Shown here piece after piece: positions 7,789-16,341 of a stretch of 64,000 nucleotides of DNA (position 1 is its first letter; the number at the start of each line of letters is the position of its first letter). Location of the stretch: the NCBI RefSeq assembly GCF_018403325.1, contig NZ_BOSL01000001.1, positions 496,001 to 560,000 of the forward strand, written 5' to 3'. The notes beneath the pieces are model-generated. The model was given only the letters and a program-made list of their open reading frames with translations. It was not told the DNA's origin and searched no databases. This stretch comes from Paenibacillus vini. Its GTDB lineage: Bacteria; Bacillota; Bacilli; Paenibacillales; Paenibacillaceae. Both the position numbers and the translations under genes were made by a program.

Positions 7789-10455
7789 TCATGGGATCTG
7801 GATCAAAGCAGATCCGTCCCATTGCCGAACGAACGAGGAGAATTCCTGACTAGGCAGCGGCTTGCTGAAATAATAGCCCTGGAATTGGTCGCACTCCAGC
7901 TCGGTCAAGTATCTAAGTTCATCCGGCGACTCGATCCCTTCGGCCACGACCCGCAAATCCATATGATGGCCGAGCTCGATGACCGCACGAACGATGGATG
8001 ACTTCTTCGAATCCTCCACCAGGCCTTGAATGAAGGAACGGTCCAGCTTCATTTCGTTGATCGGCAGACGGTCCAATTGACTGAGCGAGGAATAGCCGGT
8101 ACCGAAATCGTCCATCGAGATATGAATGCTCATCTTGCGCAGGTCTTCCATGACCTGTACACCGTACTCGACATTATGGATCAGCGTGCCCTCGGTAATC
8201 TCCAGGACAAGGCATTCCGGCGCCAGGCCCGTTTCATTAAGGATGCGGGTAATCATCGGAATAAGATTGCTTTGATAAAAATGTCTCGCCGATATATTTA
8301 CCGCTACCGGAAACTTGGCGAGTCCTTGGGATTGCCACGATTTATTTTGCCGGCAGGCTTCGCGAAGCACCCATTCGTCGATGTCGAGGATGGTTCCCGA
8401 GTTTTCCGCCAGAGGAATGAATTTCGCCGGCGAAACGACGCCAAAGTCCGGGTGCATCCAGCGGATCAGCGCCTCGGCGCCGATTACTTCGCCGCTTCCC
8501 GCATCGATCTTAGGCTGATAATACAGCGTGAATTGCCCGCCGTGCAGCGCACTTTTCAAATCGTTCTCGAGCTGCATATTTTCCGCGCGCTGATTTTCGA
8601 TCAGGCTGTCATAAAAATGGTAGAATCCATCGCCCTGTTCCTTTGCAACATACATAGCAATATCCGCGTTGCGCATAATCTGATCCATTTCGTCGCCGTC
8701 GAACGGAAATACGCTGATCCCGACGCTTACGGACATATATAAGCTTCTTCCGTTAATATCAAATGGCTCATCCAGACAGTCACAAATGACTTGGGCGGTC
8801 CGCTGAACATCCGAAATATTCTCATAATGCAGGACGAACAGGAACTCGTCCCCGCTTAGCCGGAATACTTTGCATTGTTCGGAAACGATGCCGGAAAAGC
8901 GGCCGGCGACCTTATTCAGGAGTCTGTCTCCCACGGTATGGCCCAGCGTGTCATTGACCTGCTTAAAGCGGTTCAAGTCGGCAAACATCACGGCAAAAGG
9001 CAAAGTGCGGTCAGAGTTGTCAAGATCCAGCGATTTGGTGTACTCCAAAAAGTGCAACCGGTTAGGCAGGCCGGTCAGCTCGTCATAGTAGGCGAGGCTG
9101 TGCAGCTTCTTTTCCGATTGCTGCAGACGGTTGGTTTGTTCTTTTAACAGCAGATTGTTATGCTCGGAATCCTGGACCATATGTACAAGCTTGATCGACA
9201 TTCCCCGGAAATTGCGGATCAGCGACCGAATCTCATAAATCCGGCTTTTTGGCCATTCCGTCTTGTGGGCGGTGAATAGTTTTCCCGGCAGATTCGTGGT
9301 CAGTGCCGTCAGTCCAGTCAAACCCCGTAACAGCTGGCGGTTTATGATTTGGCCAACAATAGCTGCGCTAATAAAGAAGAGAATCAGGAACGCAAATTGG
9401 CCTGTGTACTGCCCGTAGACTTGCTCTTGATAATGCCGCATAGGCACCAGAACCGTCAGGTGCAAGGGCAGCGGGCCCAGATCCGTATTGTAAATATAGT
9501 CGGCTTCATGCCATTCCTGATCAGGCAGAATCCGGGCCTTTTTCTCAGGAACGTGCAAGTAAAAGTTATCTTGAATTTTATAGTCCGAATCGGCGGGTTC
9601 AAAACGAGCCAAAGCCGCGGCATTGTCGTTGTTTCCGCTATCCGCGAGCACTTCCCCGGATAGGCTGGTAATGATGATCCGATATTGGTCTTCGGACGCG
9701 TACCGCTGGGCAAGAGTTTGCAAATTTCGGGCTTCCGGCGTGTCCGGGGATGTTAGCTGCATAGTATTCGCTTCAAAGTTTCGTATTTCCTCGTAGATGT
9801 GTCTCCCGGTGTTTGAGGCAAGCTGAAGCGAATAGTTGGACAACGAGGCATACGTATTCCAGCTATTATTGACGATGTAGAACAGAAAGGGCAGGGCGAT
9901 CGAAACGATCATAATATGGAAAAGAACCGTGCTGAAATAAAGCGGTCTTTGTTGAAAGGCTAAGCCCTTTTTTAGCCGTCGATTAGGCAGGTACCTCCAC
10001 AAAATATCCGCGAACAGAACATTGAACAATCCGTTGGCCGCCAATATAATGACCATCAGACCAATTTCTATAGAGATGGTTTGATAGGTAAGATAATAAA
10101 CGCACAGCATGGCAGGGGCACCGATTAACAGCCAAAACAGGCCGTCCGCCAGAACTATCCGGTCCCGCTTGGACCAGCGCATCAGCAAGCCGAGTACGAT
10201 CAATTCCAGAAGGAATATAGCTTGGGAATACGGCTTGTCCCAAACAAATATGGATACGGCATAAACGGCGGTCGCAGCGGAGAATCCGTAAATGGTTCCA
10301 TAATACCGGGTGAGCAGCAATAGTACCATATTCGTAAAAGTCAGCGATAATCCGAAGATAAGGTGCAACTCGTGAGACTCACAAAACAGAGCGAGCGCTA
10401 GTCCTGCCAGAAATAAAGCCGGCAGAAGTAGAGACGATAATCTCTTTAGCGTCAT
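7789..10455 (-). CDS. Membrane GGDEF-EAL c-di-GMP protein with extracytoplasmic sensor region
   Basis: 888 residues. Seven or so N-terminal helices (to about 195) are followed by an extracytoplasmic region of about 150 residues that looks like a Cache-type sensor, another helix near 355-375, then a GGDEF domain (about 450-620) and an EAL domain (about 635-875). The cyclase motif is SGDEF at 534-538, a variant often still active. The phosphodiesterase residues are present: EAL at 661-663 and the DDFGTGYSSL motif starting at 782. It could make, degrade or do both to c-di-GMP; domain composition alone does not decide. With the cyclase at 4911 it gives two c-di-GMP enzymes within 6 kb of Pel genes. 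The start has AGGGGGA 10 nt upstream. Confidence 0.93.
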   Translation of the reverse strand: MTLKRLSSLLLPALFLAGLALALFCESHELHLIFGLSLTFTNMVLLLLTRYYGTIYGFSAATAVYAVSIFVWDKPYSQAIFLLELIVLGLLMRWSKRDRIVLADGLFWLLIGAPAMLCVYYLTYQTISIEIGLMVIILAANGLFNVLFADILWRYLPNRRLKKGLAFQQRPLYFSTVLFHIMIVSIALPFLFYIVNNSWNTYASLSNYSLQLASNTGRHIYEEIRNFEANTMQLTSPDTPEARNLQTLAQRYASEDQYRIIITSLSGEVLADSGNNDNAAALARFEPADSDYKIQDNFYLHVPEKKARILPDQEWHEADYIYNTDLGPLPLHLTVLVPMRHYQEQVYGQYTGQFAFLILFFISAAIVGQIINRQLLRGLTGLTALTTNLPGKLFTAHKTEWPKSRIYEIRSLIRNFRGMSIKLVHMVQDSEHNNLLLKEQTNRLQQSEKKLHSLAYYDELTGLPNRLHFLEYTKSLDLDNSDRTLPFAVMFADLNRFKQVNDTLGHTVGDRLLNKVAGRFSGIVSEQCKVFRLSGDEFLFVLHYENISDVQRTAQVICDCLDEPFDINGRSLYMSVSVGISVFPFDGDEMDQIMRNADIAMYVAKEQGDGFYHFYDSLIENQRAENMQLENDLKSALHGGQFTLYYQPKIDAGSGEVIGAEALIRWMHPDFGVVSPAKFIPLAENSGTILDIDEWVLREACRQNKSWQSQGLAKFPVAVNISARHFYQSNLIPMITRILNETGLAPECLVLEITEGTLIHNVEYGVQVMEDLRKMSIHISMDDFGTGYSSLSQLDRLPINEMKLDRSFIQGLVEDSKKSSIVRAVIELGHHMDLRVVAEGIESPDELRYLTELECDQFQGYYFSKPLPSQEFSSFVRQWDGSALIQIP

Positions 10456-10523
10456 ACCTGACGATCCCCCTATAGCGAAAAGTGGTGAGAGTAATGGTTA
10501 GATTCAGGTGAGTAGGAGATAAG

Positions 10524-10558
10524 AGGTACAAAGTGTTACGATGCAGTGCTTAGTACCT
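10524..10558. promoter_or_regulatory. Imperfect inverted repeat between divergent genes
   Basis: AGGTACAAAG (10524-10533) pairs with CTTAGTACCT (10549-10558), 9 of 10 positions. It lies between the divergent GGDEF-EAL and UbiA genes, so it could be an operator or a 5' hairpin. No regulator can be assigned. Confidence 0.35.
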
Positions 10559-10709
10559 AACTTCTTTCTACACAAACCCGGAATATCCTTTATTTTCTGA
10601 CAATTCAAATGGAAAACACTTCCGATTGGGATTGTCAAGGACTTTTAAAACAGAAGATATTTCAAAAATTAGATATCATCTTTTTAAGATAAGTAAAAGG
10701 ATGATGGAG

Positions 10710-11657
10710 ATGGCGATACGAAAATTTTTCAAACTGGTGGAGATTCAGACAAAAGCGGCCAGCATGATCCCCTTTTTGTTGGGAACGGTCTACGCCTTGT
10801 TTCGTTTTCAAGAATTCCAGGTCGGACACTTCGTTCTGATGCTGCTTTCACTGCTAAGCTTTGATATGGCTACAACCGCGATCAACAACTATTACGATTT
10901 TAGAAAAGCTTCCAAAAAGCACGGGTATGGATATGAGGTCCACAACGCGATCGTCAAGTATAAGATGAATCCCGGTGCGGTGGTTGCCATTATTGTTATT
11001 TTGCTGAGCATAGCCATTGGGGCGGGGATCGCTTTGTTTTTGGAAACAGGACTGCTGATTCTCCTGCTTGGCGGATTGTCCTTTGCGGTCGGAATTTTGT
11101 ATTCGTTCGGGCCGATCCCGATCTCCCGCATGCCGCTGGGCGAAATTTTTTCCGGGCTGTTCATGGGATTTGTCATTATGTTTATCTCGGCTTATATCCA
11201 TGTGGAGGAGAAGTTGGCTTCTCTGACTCTTGAAAATGGGACCGTTCTGCTGCAGGTTCAGCTTGTGGAGGTGATACTGATTTTCCTCGTCTCTATTCCT
11301 GCGATTCTGGGGATTGCAAATATCATGCTGGCGAACAACATTTGCGACCTGGAGGAGGACATTGAGAATAAACGCTACACGCTGCCGGTCTACATCGGAC
11401 GCAATCATGCTTTGCGGCTGTTCCGGATTCTGTACTATGCGGCTTACGCTGATATCTTGGTCTTGTTATTCTTAGGCGTATCTCCATTCCTACTAGTGCT
11501 TGCGTTGTTGACGTTGATCCCTGTCCGTAAAAATATTCGCAAATTCTCGGAGGTGCCGACCAAACAATTTACCTTTGCGTTATCGGTGCAAAACTTTGTT
11601 CTAACTAACCTAGCGCGCATCGCGGTATTGGGACTTGCGGTTCTGATCACGATGTAA
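10710..11657 (+). CDS. UbiA-family prenyltransferase (MenA-like)
   Basis: About 315 residues, 8-9 membrane helices. Both Asp-rich motifs that bind the Mg-prenyl diphosphate are visible: NNYYDFRKASK and ANNICDLEEDIENK. The family joins a polyprenyl chain to an aromatic or other acceptor; in Bacillales the usual member is MenA of menaquinone synthesis. I choose ATG 10710 because AAAAGG lies 9 nt upstream; the frame stays open to 10626 without a good ribosome site. No other men genes are near. A second UbiA protein is encoded at 14276, so which one, if either, is MenA is uncertain. Confidence 0.85.
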   Translation: MAIRKFFKLVEIQTKAASMIPFLLGTVYALFRFQEFQVGHFVLMLLSLLSFDMATTAINNYYDFRKASKKHGYGYEVHNAIVKYKMNPGAVVAIIVILLSIAIGAGIALFLETGLLILLLGGLSFAVGILYSFGPIPISRMPLGEIFSGLFMGFVIMFISAYIHVEEKLASLTLENGTVLLQVQLVEVILIFLVSIPAILGIANIMLANNICDLEEDIENKRYTLPVYIGRNHALRLFRILYYAAYADILVLLFLGVSPFLLVLALLTLIPVRKNIRKFSEVPTKQFTFALSVQNFVLTNLARIAVLGLAVLITM

Positions 11658-11739
11658 CTTACTTACAGCAAGACCGACCTTGGTTTGAAATCTGCGAGAA
11701 GATGCGGATGACTTGGGTCGAGTCCATATCGAAGCTAAT

Positions 11740-11777
11740 ACCGGGAGACCGCTGTTCGTGCGGTCTTCCGGTTTTTT
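11740..11777 (+). terminator. Terminator after the first UbiA gene
   Basis: ACCGGGAGACCGC (11740-11752) pairs with GCGGTCTTCCGGT (11760-11772) with one G-T pair, followed by TTTTT. It lies 82 nt after the stop codon. Confidence 0.9.
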
Positions 11778-11846
11778 GTAGTAAAATGAAAAGATAGCTT
11801 TGCTTGAGGTTATACGGATGGAAAAAAAGTAAAGGAGATGGAGAAC

Positions 11847-12962
11847 ATGGGCGAGGAACAGCAGGGTGACAGAAAGAGGAAAATCACCTTCGGCATCATG
11901 GGCGGAGGCTGGCGGGCCGAGTTTTATTTGCGGATTGCGCAGGCGCTTCCCGAGGAATTCGCAGTCAGCGAAATCTGGATGCGCGACGAAGCCAAAGCGC
12001 GGGAAATGGAAAGCCGCTGGGGTATTAAGACAACCTCCGATCTGGACGGGTTTCTGGGCCGGCGAGACTTTTCATTTGTTGTATTGACCTTATCCCGAAG
12101 CGTAGCGGCGGAGTACATAGCAAAGCTGGCCGGAATGGGGATTCCGGTACTCACGGAGACGCCGCCTGGGGGAAGCCTGGATGAATTGCTCCGGCTGCAC
12201 GATAAAGTCAGCAGCACCAATCTTGTACAGGTGGCCGAACAGTTTATCTACCAGCCGATGCATGCCGCAAGGCTGGCGGTAGTCCGCTCAGGAATGCTGG
12301 GCGGAATCTCCCACGTCCAGGTATCGGCGGGCCATGGATACCACGGGATCAGCCTGATCCGGCACCTGCTCGGAGTCGGCTTTGAGGACGCCGAAATTAA
12401 CGGTCGGCAAATCGTCACGCCGCTGACGCAAGGTCCGAGCCGCCGTGGCTTGCCGGAGCGAGAAACACTGGCCGACTCCAAACAGGACTTGGCCTTGCTC
12501 AGCTTCGGCGGGCGCAGTGCCCTGTTTGATTTCACCTACGACCAGTACTTCTCCTGGATCCGGCGGAATAGGGTACTCGTCCGGGGGCACCGCGGCGAGC
12601 TCGAAGGGCGGGAGGTCCGCTACCTTCGAGATTTCCGGACGCCGGTGACGATGGAGCTCCGGAGGATCGACGCCGGTCAGGACGGCAACCTCGAAGGTTA
12701 TTTCCATGAAGGAATCCTTGCCGGGGCCGAATGGATGTACCGGAATCCCTTCCCCTTGGCCCGTCTAAGCGACGAGGAAATCGCCATCGCCACCAGCCTG
12801 CGAAACATGGGCGAATATATCGAAGGCGGACCATCCTTCTACAGCTTGGCGGAAGCCTCGCAGGATCAATATTTGAGCCTGCTTATGGCGGAAGCGATTA
12901 ATACCGGAAAGACAGTTACCTCTGTCCGGCAACCGTGGGCGATAAAGGCGGATCGCGGTTAA
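11847..12962 (+). CDS. Gfo/Idh/MocA-family protein with altered catalytic motif
   Basis: 371 residues. The N-terminal Rossmann fold has the nucleotide motif GIMGGGWRAEFY, and the C-terminal half has the family's beta-sheet domain, so it belongs to the NAD(P)-dependent sugar dehydrogenase superfamily. The usual E-K-P motif carrying the catalytic Lys reads TETPPG here, so that Lys is replaced by Thr. A His-rich stretch (GHGYHG) follows where the family's other catalytic residues lie. It may act on a different substrate, or bind without the normal redox step. ATG 11847 has AAAGGAG 9 nt upstream; the in-frame ATG at 11838 abuts that site. It stands alone between terminators. Confidence 0.8.
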   Translation: MGEEQQGDRKRKITFGIMGGGWRAEFYLRIAQALPEEFAVSEIWMRDEAKAREMESRWGIKTTSDLDGFLGRRDFSFVVLTLSRSVAAEYIAKLAGMGIPVLTETPPGGSLDELLRLHDKVSSTNLVQVAEQFIYQPMHAARLAVVRSGMLGGISHVQVSAGHGYHGISLIRHLLGVGFEDAEINGRQIVTPLTQGPSRRGLPERETLADSKQDLALLSFGGRSALFDFTYDQYFSWIRRNRVLVRGHRGELEGREVRYLRDFRTPVTMELRRIDAGQDGNLEGYFHEGILAGAEWMYRNPFPLARLSDEEIAIATSLRNMGEYIEGGPSFYSLAEASQDQYLSLLMAEAINTGKTVTSVRQPWAIKADRG

Positions 12963-13010
12963 GGAATATGCCAAATCAATCATCAGAACGATAATATTCT
13001 AAATTAGTAC

Positions 13011-13219
13011 TGAACTAGGTATGAGCAAGGACAGAACCAAGTAAGATCCAAGTACGAACCAAGTACGAACTAATGCCGAACTAATACGAATCAGGTTCTA
13101 ACTAGCTCCAAACCAGATCCAAACCAGATCCAAACCAGATCCAAACCAGATCCAAACCAGATCCAAACCAGATCCAAACCAAGTCTTAATACGTAACCGA
13201 ACCTAGAAATAACCAAATG
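13011..13219. repeat. 11-bp minisatellite, about 19 units
   Basis: The region divides into consecutive 11-mers without a phase break. Six perfect AAACCAGATCC copies occupy 13110-13175. Diverged units flank them on both sides, for example AGAACCAAGTA (13033), AGATCCAAGTA (13044), CGAACCAAGTA (13055), CGAACTAATGC (13066), CGAACTAATAC (13077) and CGAACCTAGAA (13198). A period of 11 is not a multiple of three and is close to one helical turn. The array fills part of the 12963-13555 gap, where no gene was found. Confidence 0.85.
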
Positions 13220-13434
13220 TCCTCTCGAGGCGAACAAAACTGACAAAAATGTCTTTCAAATAGTGGACACGGTTCAGTAGAAGACATATGCTGCTCCCCT
13301 TCAATGGATGTCTGTATATGGTAGGTGATCGAGGATTGGATGCTAAATATAGTAGTAAATAATCGAGGAGCCATTTTAGGCTTGTGTCCACCTTCAGGTG
13401 GACATTTTCCTATTTTGTCCTCTACAAGAGAACA
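13218..13434. repeat. Set of TGTCC/GGACA palindromes
   Basis: Four 19-20-bp inverted repeats with TGT...ACA ends: 13218-13236, 13250-13269, 13385-13404 (TGTCCACCTTCAGGTGGACA, perfect) and 13416-13434. Centres are about 32 bp apart within each outer pair and 135 bp apart between pairs. The arrangement is symmetrical, but the geometry differs from the 51-62-51 arrays. It lies between the minisatellite and a bidirectional terminator. Confidence 0.55.
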
Positions 13435-13502
13435 AATTGAGAAATAGTCTATGAAATATGCTAAATGTTGATGAGAGTCCCTGTAACCTTCGTAAAAAAA
13501 GC

Positions 13503-13544
13503 TAAAAAACCAGCCTCCGCAGCAACACCGCGGGGGCTGGTTTT
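13503..13544 (-). terminator. Bidirectional terminator after the 13556-14065 gene
   Basis: AACCAGCCTCCGC (13508-13520) pairs with GCGGGGGCTGGTT (13530-13542). T-runs occur on both strands (TTTT in plus, TTTTTT in minus), so it can end transcription from the minus-strand gene just upstream. Confidence 0.9.
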
Positions 13545-13555
13545 CGTAGAGAGTT

Positions 13556-14065
13556 CTAAAAGCGTCTTTTTGATTTCGGGGCGATCATGACGCCGGCGCC
13601 GATTACGATCAAGGCGATTGCAAGCAGAGGCTGGCCGAGAATCATCCGGTTATACAGTGTTCCGAGCGAGAAGACGGCGAAGAATAGCAGGGAAAGCGCG
13701 CCCAGAATATTGATTGGGATCAGCAGGTATTTGTTGCGGTTTCCAAACCAATAGAACTCAAACAATCCGATAGCAGGGGCTAAGATAAAGCCTGGCCACA
13801 GATACTGCCAGCTGTCGAACAGGGTGGATAACTGGCAAACCAGTCCGACGGTAAACAGGATGCCTCCCGGAATCAGCAGTCCGATGGCTCTCCGTTCCGT
13901 TAAGGAGAAGTAGAGCCAGTGGAAAAACAGTCCGAGCGGTATGATGAACATGGTAGGCCAGAAATGCCCGAATAATGAGCCCGTGCTCATTGCTTCCTTA
14001 CGGAAGAAAAATAAGTAGCAGCCGAGCAGGATCAGTACGGGGCCGATCCAAGATCTTTTATTCAT
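13556..14065 (-). CDS. Multi-pass membrane protein of unknown function
   Basis: 169 residues with five or six hydrophobic segments and a short basic C-terminus (APKSKRRF). The N-terminal pair of helices with a GPVLILLGCYLFF start resembles the LiaI/DUF5668 type of small stress-related membrane proteins, but the match is by eye and weak. The ATG has AAGGAGAT 10 nt upstream and a terminator follows, so the gene itself is well supported. It is transcribed divergently from the UbiA gene at 14276. Confidence 0.7.
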   Translation of the reverse strand: MNKRSWIGPVLILLGCYLFFFRKEAMSTGSLFGHFWPTMFIIPLGLFFHWLYFSLTERRAIGLLIPGGILFTVGLVCQLSTLFDSWQYLWPGFILAPAIGLFEFYWFGNRNKYLLIPINILGALSLLFFAVFSLGTLYNRMILGQPLLAIALIVIGAGVMIAPKSKRRF

Positions 14066-14156
14066 GCGTATCGTATCTCCTTCGTCTATGTATTCATCTT
14101 CTCACAGCATACTATAAAAATTGCCGGGTATCTTCAGTCTATGGGGAAGTAAAAAC

Positions 14157-14172
14157 CTGGACTTTGGTCCAG
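14157..14172. promoter_or_regulatory. Palindrome in a divergent promoter region
   Basis: CTGGAC-TTTG-GTCCAG is a perfect 6-4-6 inverted repeat between the divergent genes at 13556-14065 and 14276. A TATAAT sits at 14220-14225. It is a candidate operator for an unidentified regulator. Confidence 0.4.
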
Positions 14173-14275
14173 TTCGTGGCTTTCTAAAAATTCCCCGCTC
14201 GTCTATGAAAAAGATCATGTATAATTGAATAGTGATATTTTTAACACACTATAACATGGGAGCGTGAATTAACCG

Positions 14276-15199
14276 GTGAACATATGGACAACTTTCAGGA
14301 AAGCATCCCGGTTTCAAGTGATTCCCGTGATGCTGGTTCCTGTATTTCTCGGCGCGCTGGGGGCCTTTATGTGGAAAGGCGTGTTTCACCCGGTGCTGTT
14401 TGTCATTACACTGATTGGTGCGGGGGCGGCCCATCTGTTCTCGAACATGATCAATGATTTATGGGATTACCGAAATGGAGCCGACGTCGCGGCCAAAGAA
14501 ACACCGGAGGTGATCTCGACGAACTCCGGTTTTCTGTCCGGCGGACTGATGTCCGAGCGGACCTTTTCGGCGATTACCTGGTCGCTGCTGGGTCTGGCCG
14601 TATTGTGCGGCGTAGTATTGAGCGTGTTCAGCGGCTGGCCGGTACTGGTCTTTGGTGGCTTGGGCGGGTTAATCGCTTATTTTTACGTGGCTCCTCCGAT
14701 CCGGTTTGGATACCGGGGCAAAGGGCTGAGTGAAGTGGCTATTTTGCTGTCTTTCGGCGTGCTACCGGTGATGGGGGCTTATTATGTGCAGACACAGGAT
14801 TTAAGCATCGATTCCGTGCTGCTCTCCATGCCGATCGGCTTGCTGACGACGCTGGTGCTGTTTAACCACCACTTTTTACATTGGCAGGCGGACAAGCAGG
14901 CCGGGAAAAATACGCTGGTCGTCGTCTGGGGCGAAAAGCGTGCGCTGAACTTCTCGAAAATGATGCTTTTTCTGGCCTATGCCTTTCTGATTCTTTGCGC
15001 GGTGATCGGGACTTTGCCGCTATATTCTCTGCTGGCGCTGCTCACCATTATCCCCGTGTATCGGGTGTATGGCCGGCTGAAAGAGCATAATCCTTCCGCG
15101 GCCTACTTGCCGCTGATGGGGGCATCATTGCAGGCCTCGATCCGTTGCGGGTTGATTATGATGGCGGCCCTGTTGGTGCAGGGCTTGATCCAGCTTTAA
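14276..15199 (+). CDS. UbiA-family prenyltransferase, second copy
   Basis: 307 residues with about eight membrane helices. The first Asp motif is intact (NMINDLWDYRNG). The second site reads NHHFLHWQADKQAGK, with an Asp but not the full DxxxD, a pattern seen in MenA-like proteins. The likely role is prenyl transfer to a quinone or related acceptor at the membrane. The start is GTG, with GGGAG 13 nt upstream, a rather long spacing. It shares only family-level similarity with the UbiA protein at 10710. No menaquinone genes are adjacent. Confidence 0.82.
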   Translation: MNIWTTFRKASRFQVIPVMLVPVFLGALGAFMWKGVFHPVLFVITLIGAGAAHLFSNMINDLWDYRNGADVAAKETPEVISTNSGFLSGGLMSERTFSAITWSLLGLAVLCGVVLSVFSGWPVLVFGGLGGLIAYFYVAPPIRFGYRGKGLSEVAILLSFGVLPVMGAYYVQTQDLSIDSVLLSMPIGLLTTLVLFNHHFLHWQADKQAGKNTLVVVWGEKRALNFSKMMLFLAYAFLILCAVIGTLPLYSLLALLTIIPVYRVYGRLKEHNPSAAYLPLMGASLQASIRCGLIMMAALLVQGLIQL

Positions 15200-15254
15200 T
15201 GCTATAACAAATCACATTTACAAAGATCACTTCTAAGAGAGAGGGCGACAATTC

Positions 15255-15983
15255 ATGGAACAACAAAAAGTATTCGGCGATTTTCATACGATATTGAATG
15301 AGGGACAAGTTTGGAAAATAGGCGGATTCCCGCTGCCCGACGGGTCATTTTGGGAATATCGCGAGCCGGAGGCCGTAGTTATCGTTCGTAACGGTATTCT
15401 GTACTGCCGTGCTCCGCTTAGCCGTCAGAACCATCAAATTCAAATTTTGGACAATGCCAAGCATATGTACTATTCCGTGGAGGACGTCGTAGTTCCTGAG
15501 TCCGGCGAGGTCAGCTTTGAACTGCAAATCCGTGCCCGCTCGCAAAATACGGCGCCTGGCGATTTGTACGATGGCTATGTATCGTTGAACCTGCTTGACT
15601 TCACGACCGGCGCGGCGCTCGATTTCTTTGCGGGCAACGACAAATATGCAAGCGTCTATGCCGTTTTGCCTTTCCCGGGCGTGGAAGTGCCGGCCAGCGA
15701 CAAGACGAAGTATTTTTGCGTGTTTAAGGAAGATACGGACTTCAAAGCGCGGGAATTCAACACTTATAAAATTACTTACAATCGCGGGAACGACGAAGTT
15801 GTCTTCTTCGTGAACGGCACGGAAATTCGCAGAGAGAGCGGGGTACCGATCAAATTCAACCGGTTTACCATCGCGCTCGGAATTATGACGGAAAAAGACC
15901 TTACCCCGGAAGGCAGCGTATCGGTTCACGGTCAAACCGTAATTGCGGAATGGTCGCCTGTAACGGTAACGATTAAGGAATAA
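15255..15983 (+). CDS. Predicted beta-sandwich protein of unknown function
   Basis: 242 residues with no signal peptide or membrane helix. The sequence alternates short hydrophobic strands, and motifs such as GEVSFELQIRA, YNRGNDEVVFFVNG and FTIALGIMT resemble concanavalin-like lectin or glucanase sandwiches. It may belong to one of the DUF families of Bacillales and actinomycetes (DUF6081 is my guess). I see no catalytic motif. The ATG follows GAGAGGG, and a hairpin without a clear T-run follows the stop. It lies 55 nt after the UbiA gene and may be cotranscribed. Confidence 0.6.
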   Translation: MEQQKVFGDFHTILNEGQVWKIGGFPLPDGSFWEYREPEAVVIVRNGILYCRAPLSRQNHQIQILDNAKHMYYSVEDVVVPESGEVSFELQIRARSQNTAPGDLYDGYVSLNLLDFTTGAALDFFAGNDKYASVYAVLPFPGVEVPASDKTKYFCVFKEDTDFKAREFNTYKITYNRGNDEVVFFVNGTEIRRESGVPIKFNRFTIALGIMTEKDLTPEGSVSVHGQTVIAEWSPVTVTIKE

Positions 15984-15986
15984 AAA

Positions 15987-16019
15987 CCTGCCCGTTGTCA
16001 AAGGCTAGAAACGGGCAGG
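15987..16019 (+). terminator. Hairpin after the beta-sandwich gene
   Basis: CCTGCCCGTT (15987-15996) pairs perfectly with AACGGGCAGG (16010-16019). No T-run follows, so it may be a weak terminator or an mRNA-stabilising 3' hairpin. Confidence 0.5.
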
Positions 16020-16070
16020 ATGCCTGCTTCAAATGCAACAGGATGAAGTTGACATCGGGAGGTTACAGAC

Positions 16071-16256
16071 ATGGCGAGCAAACGCGAGCAGCACAACCGG
16101 CGGGTCGGCAACGGCAGCAGCAACGCCCAAAATGCTTCAACAGGCAACGGCGGAGAAGGCCGGGCAGGGCGACTTAGCCAAATCAAGAATCATGCTAGCC
16201 CGGGGGATGACGTTCCTAATGAGTACATCTCCGGCGAGGATCTTTACGATCACTAA
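16071..16256 (+). CDS. Small hydrophilic protein
   Basis: 61 residues, rich in Gly, Asn, Ser and Arg, with an acidic end (SGEDLYDH) and no hydrophobic segment. GGGAGG lies 8 nt before the ATG and a terminator follows, which supports a real gene. Its composition resembles small, mostly unstructured proteins of spore formers, but I do not recognise a family. Confidence 0.55.
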   Translation: MASKREQHNRRVGNGSSNAQNASTGNGGEGRAGRLSQIKNHASPGDDVPNEYISGEDLYDH

Positions 16257-16285
16257 AATTATTAATTTGTCCTGAAGAATCAAAG

Positions 16286-16330
16286 GAGCCGTCCGCCTCA
16301 GTAATGTGCTGAAGGGGACGGCTCTTGTTT
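16286..16330. terminator. Bidirectional terminator between convergent small genes
   Basis: GAGCCGTCC (16286-16294) pairs with GGACGGCTC (16316-16324), followed by TTGTTT on the plus strand. It lies between the genes ending at 16256 (plus) and 16342 (minus). Confidence 0.75.
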
Positions 16331-16341
16331 AATAGTGCAAT

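Noticed and set aside
10626-10709. Extended N-terminus of the first UbiA protein
   Set aside because: The upstream TTG lacks a ribosome site and the added residues do not fit the family; ATG 10710 is better.
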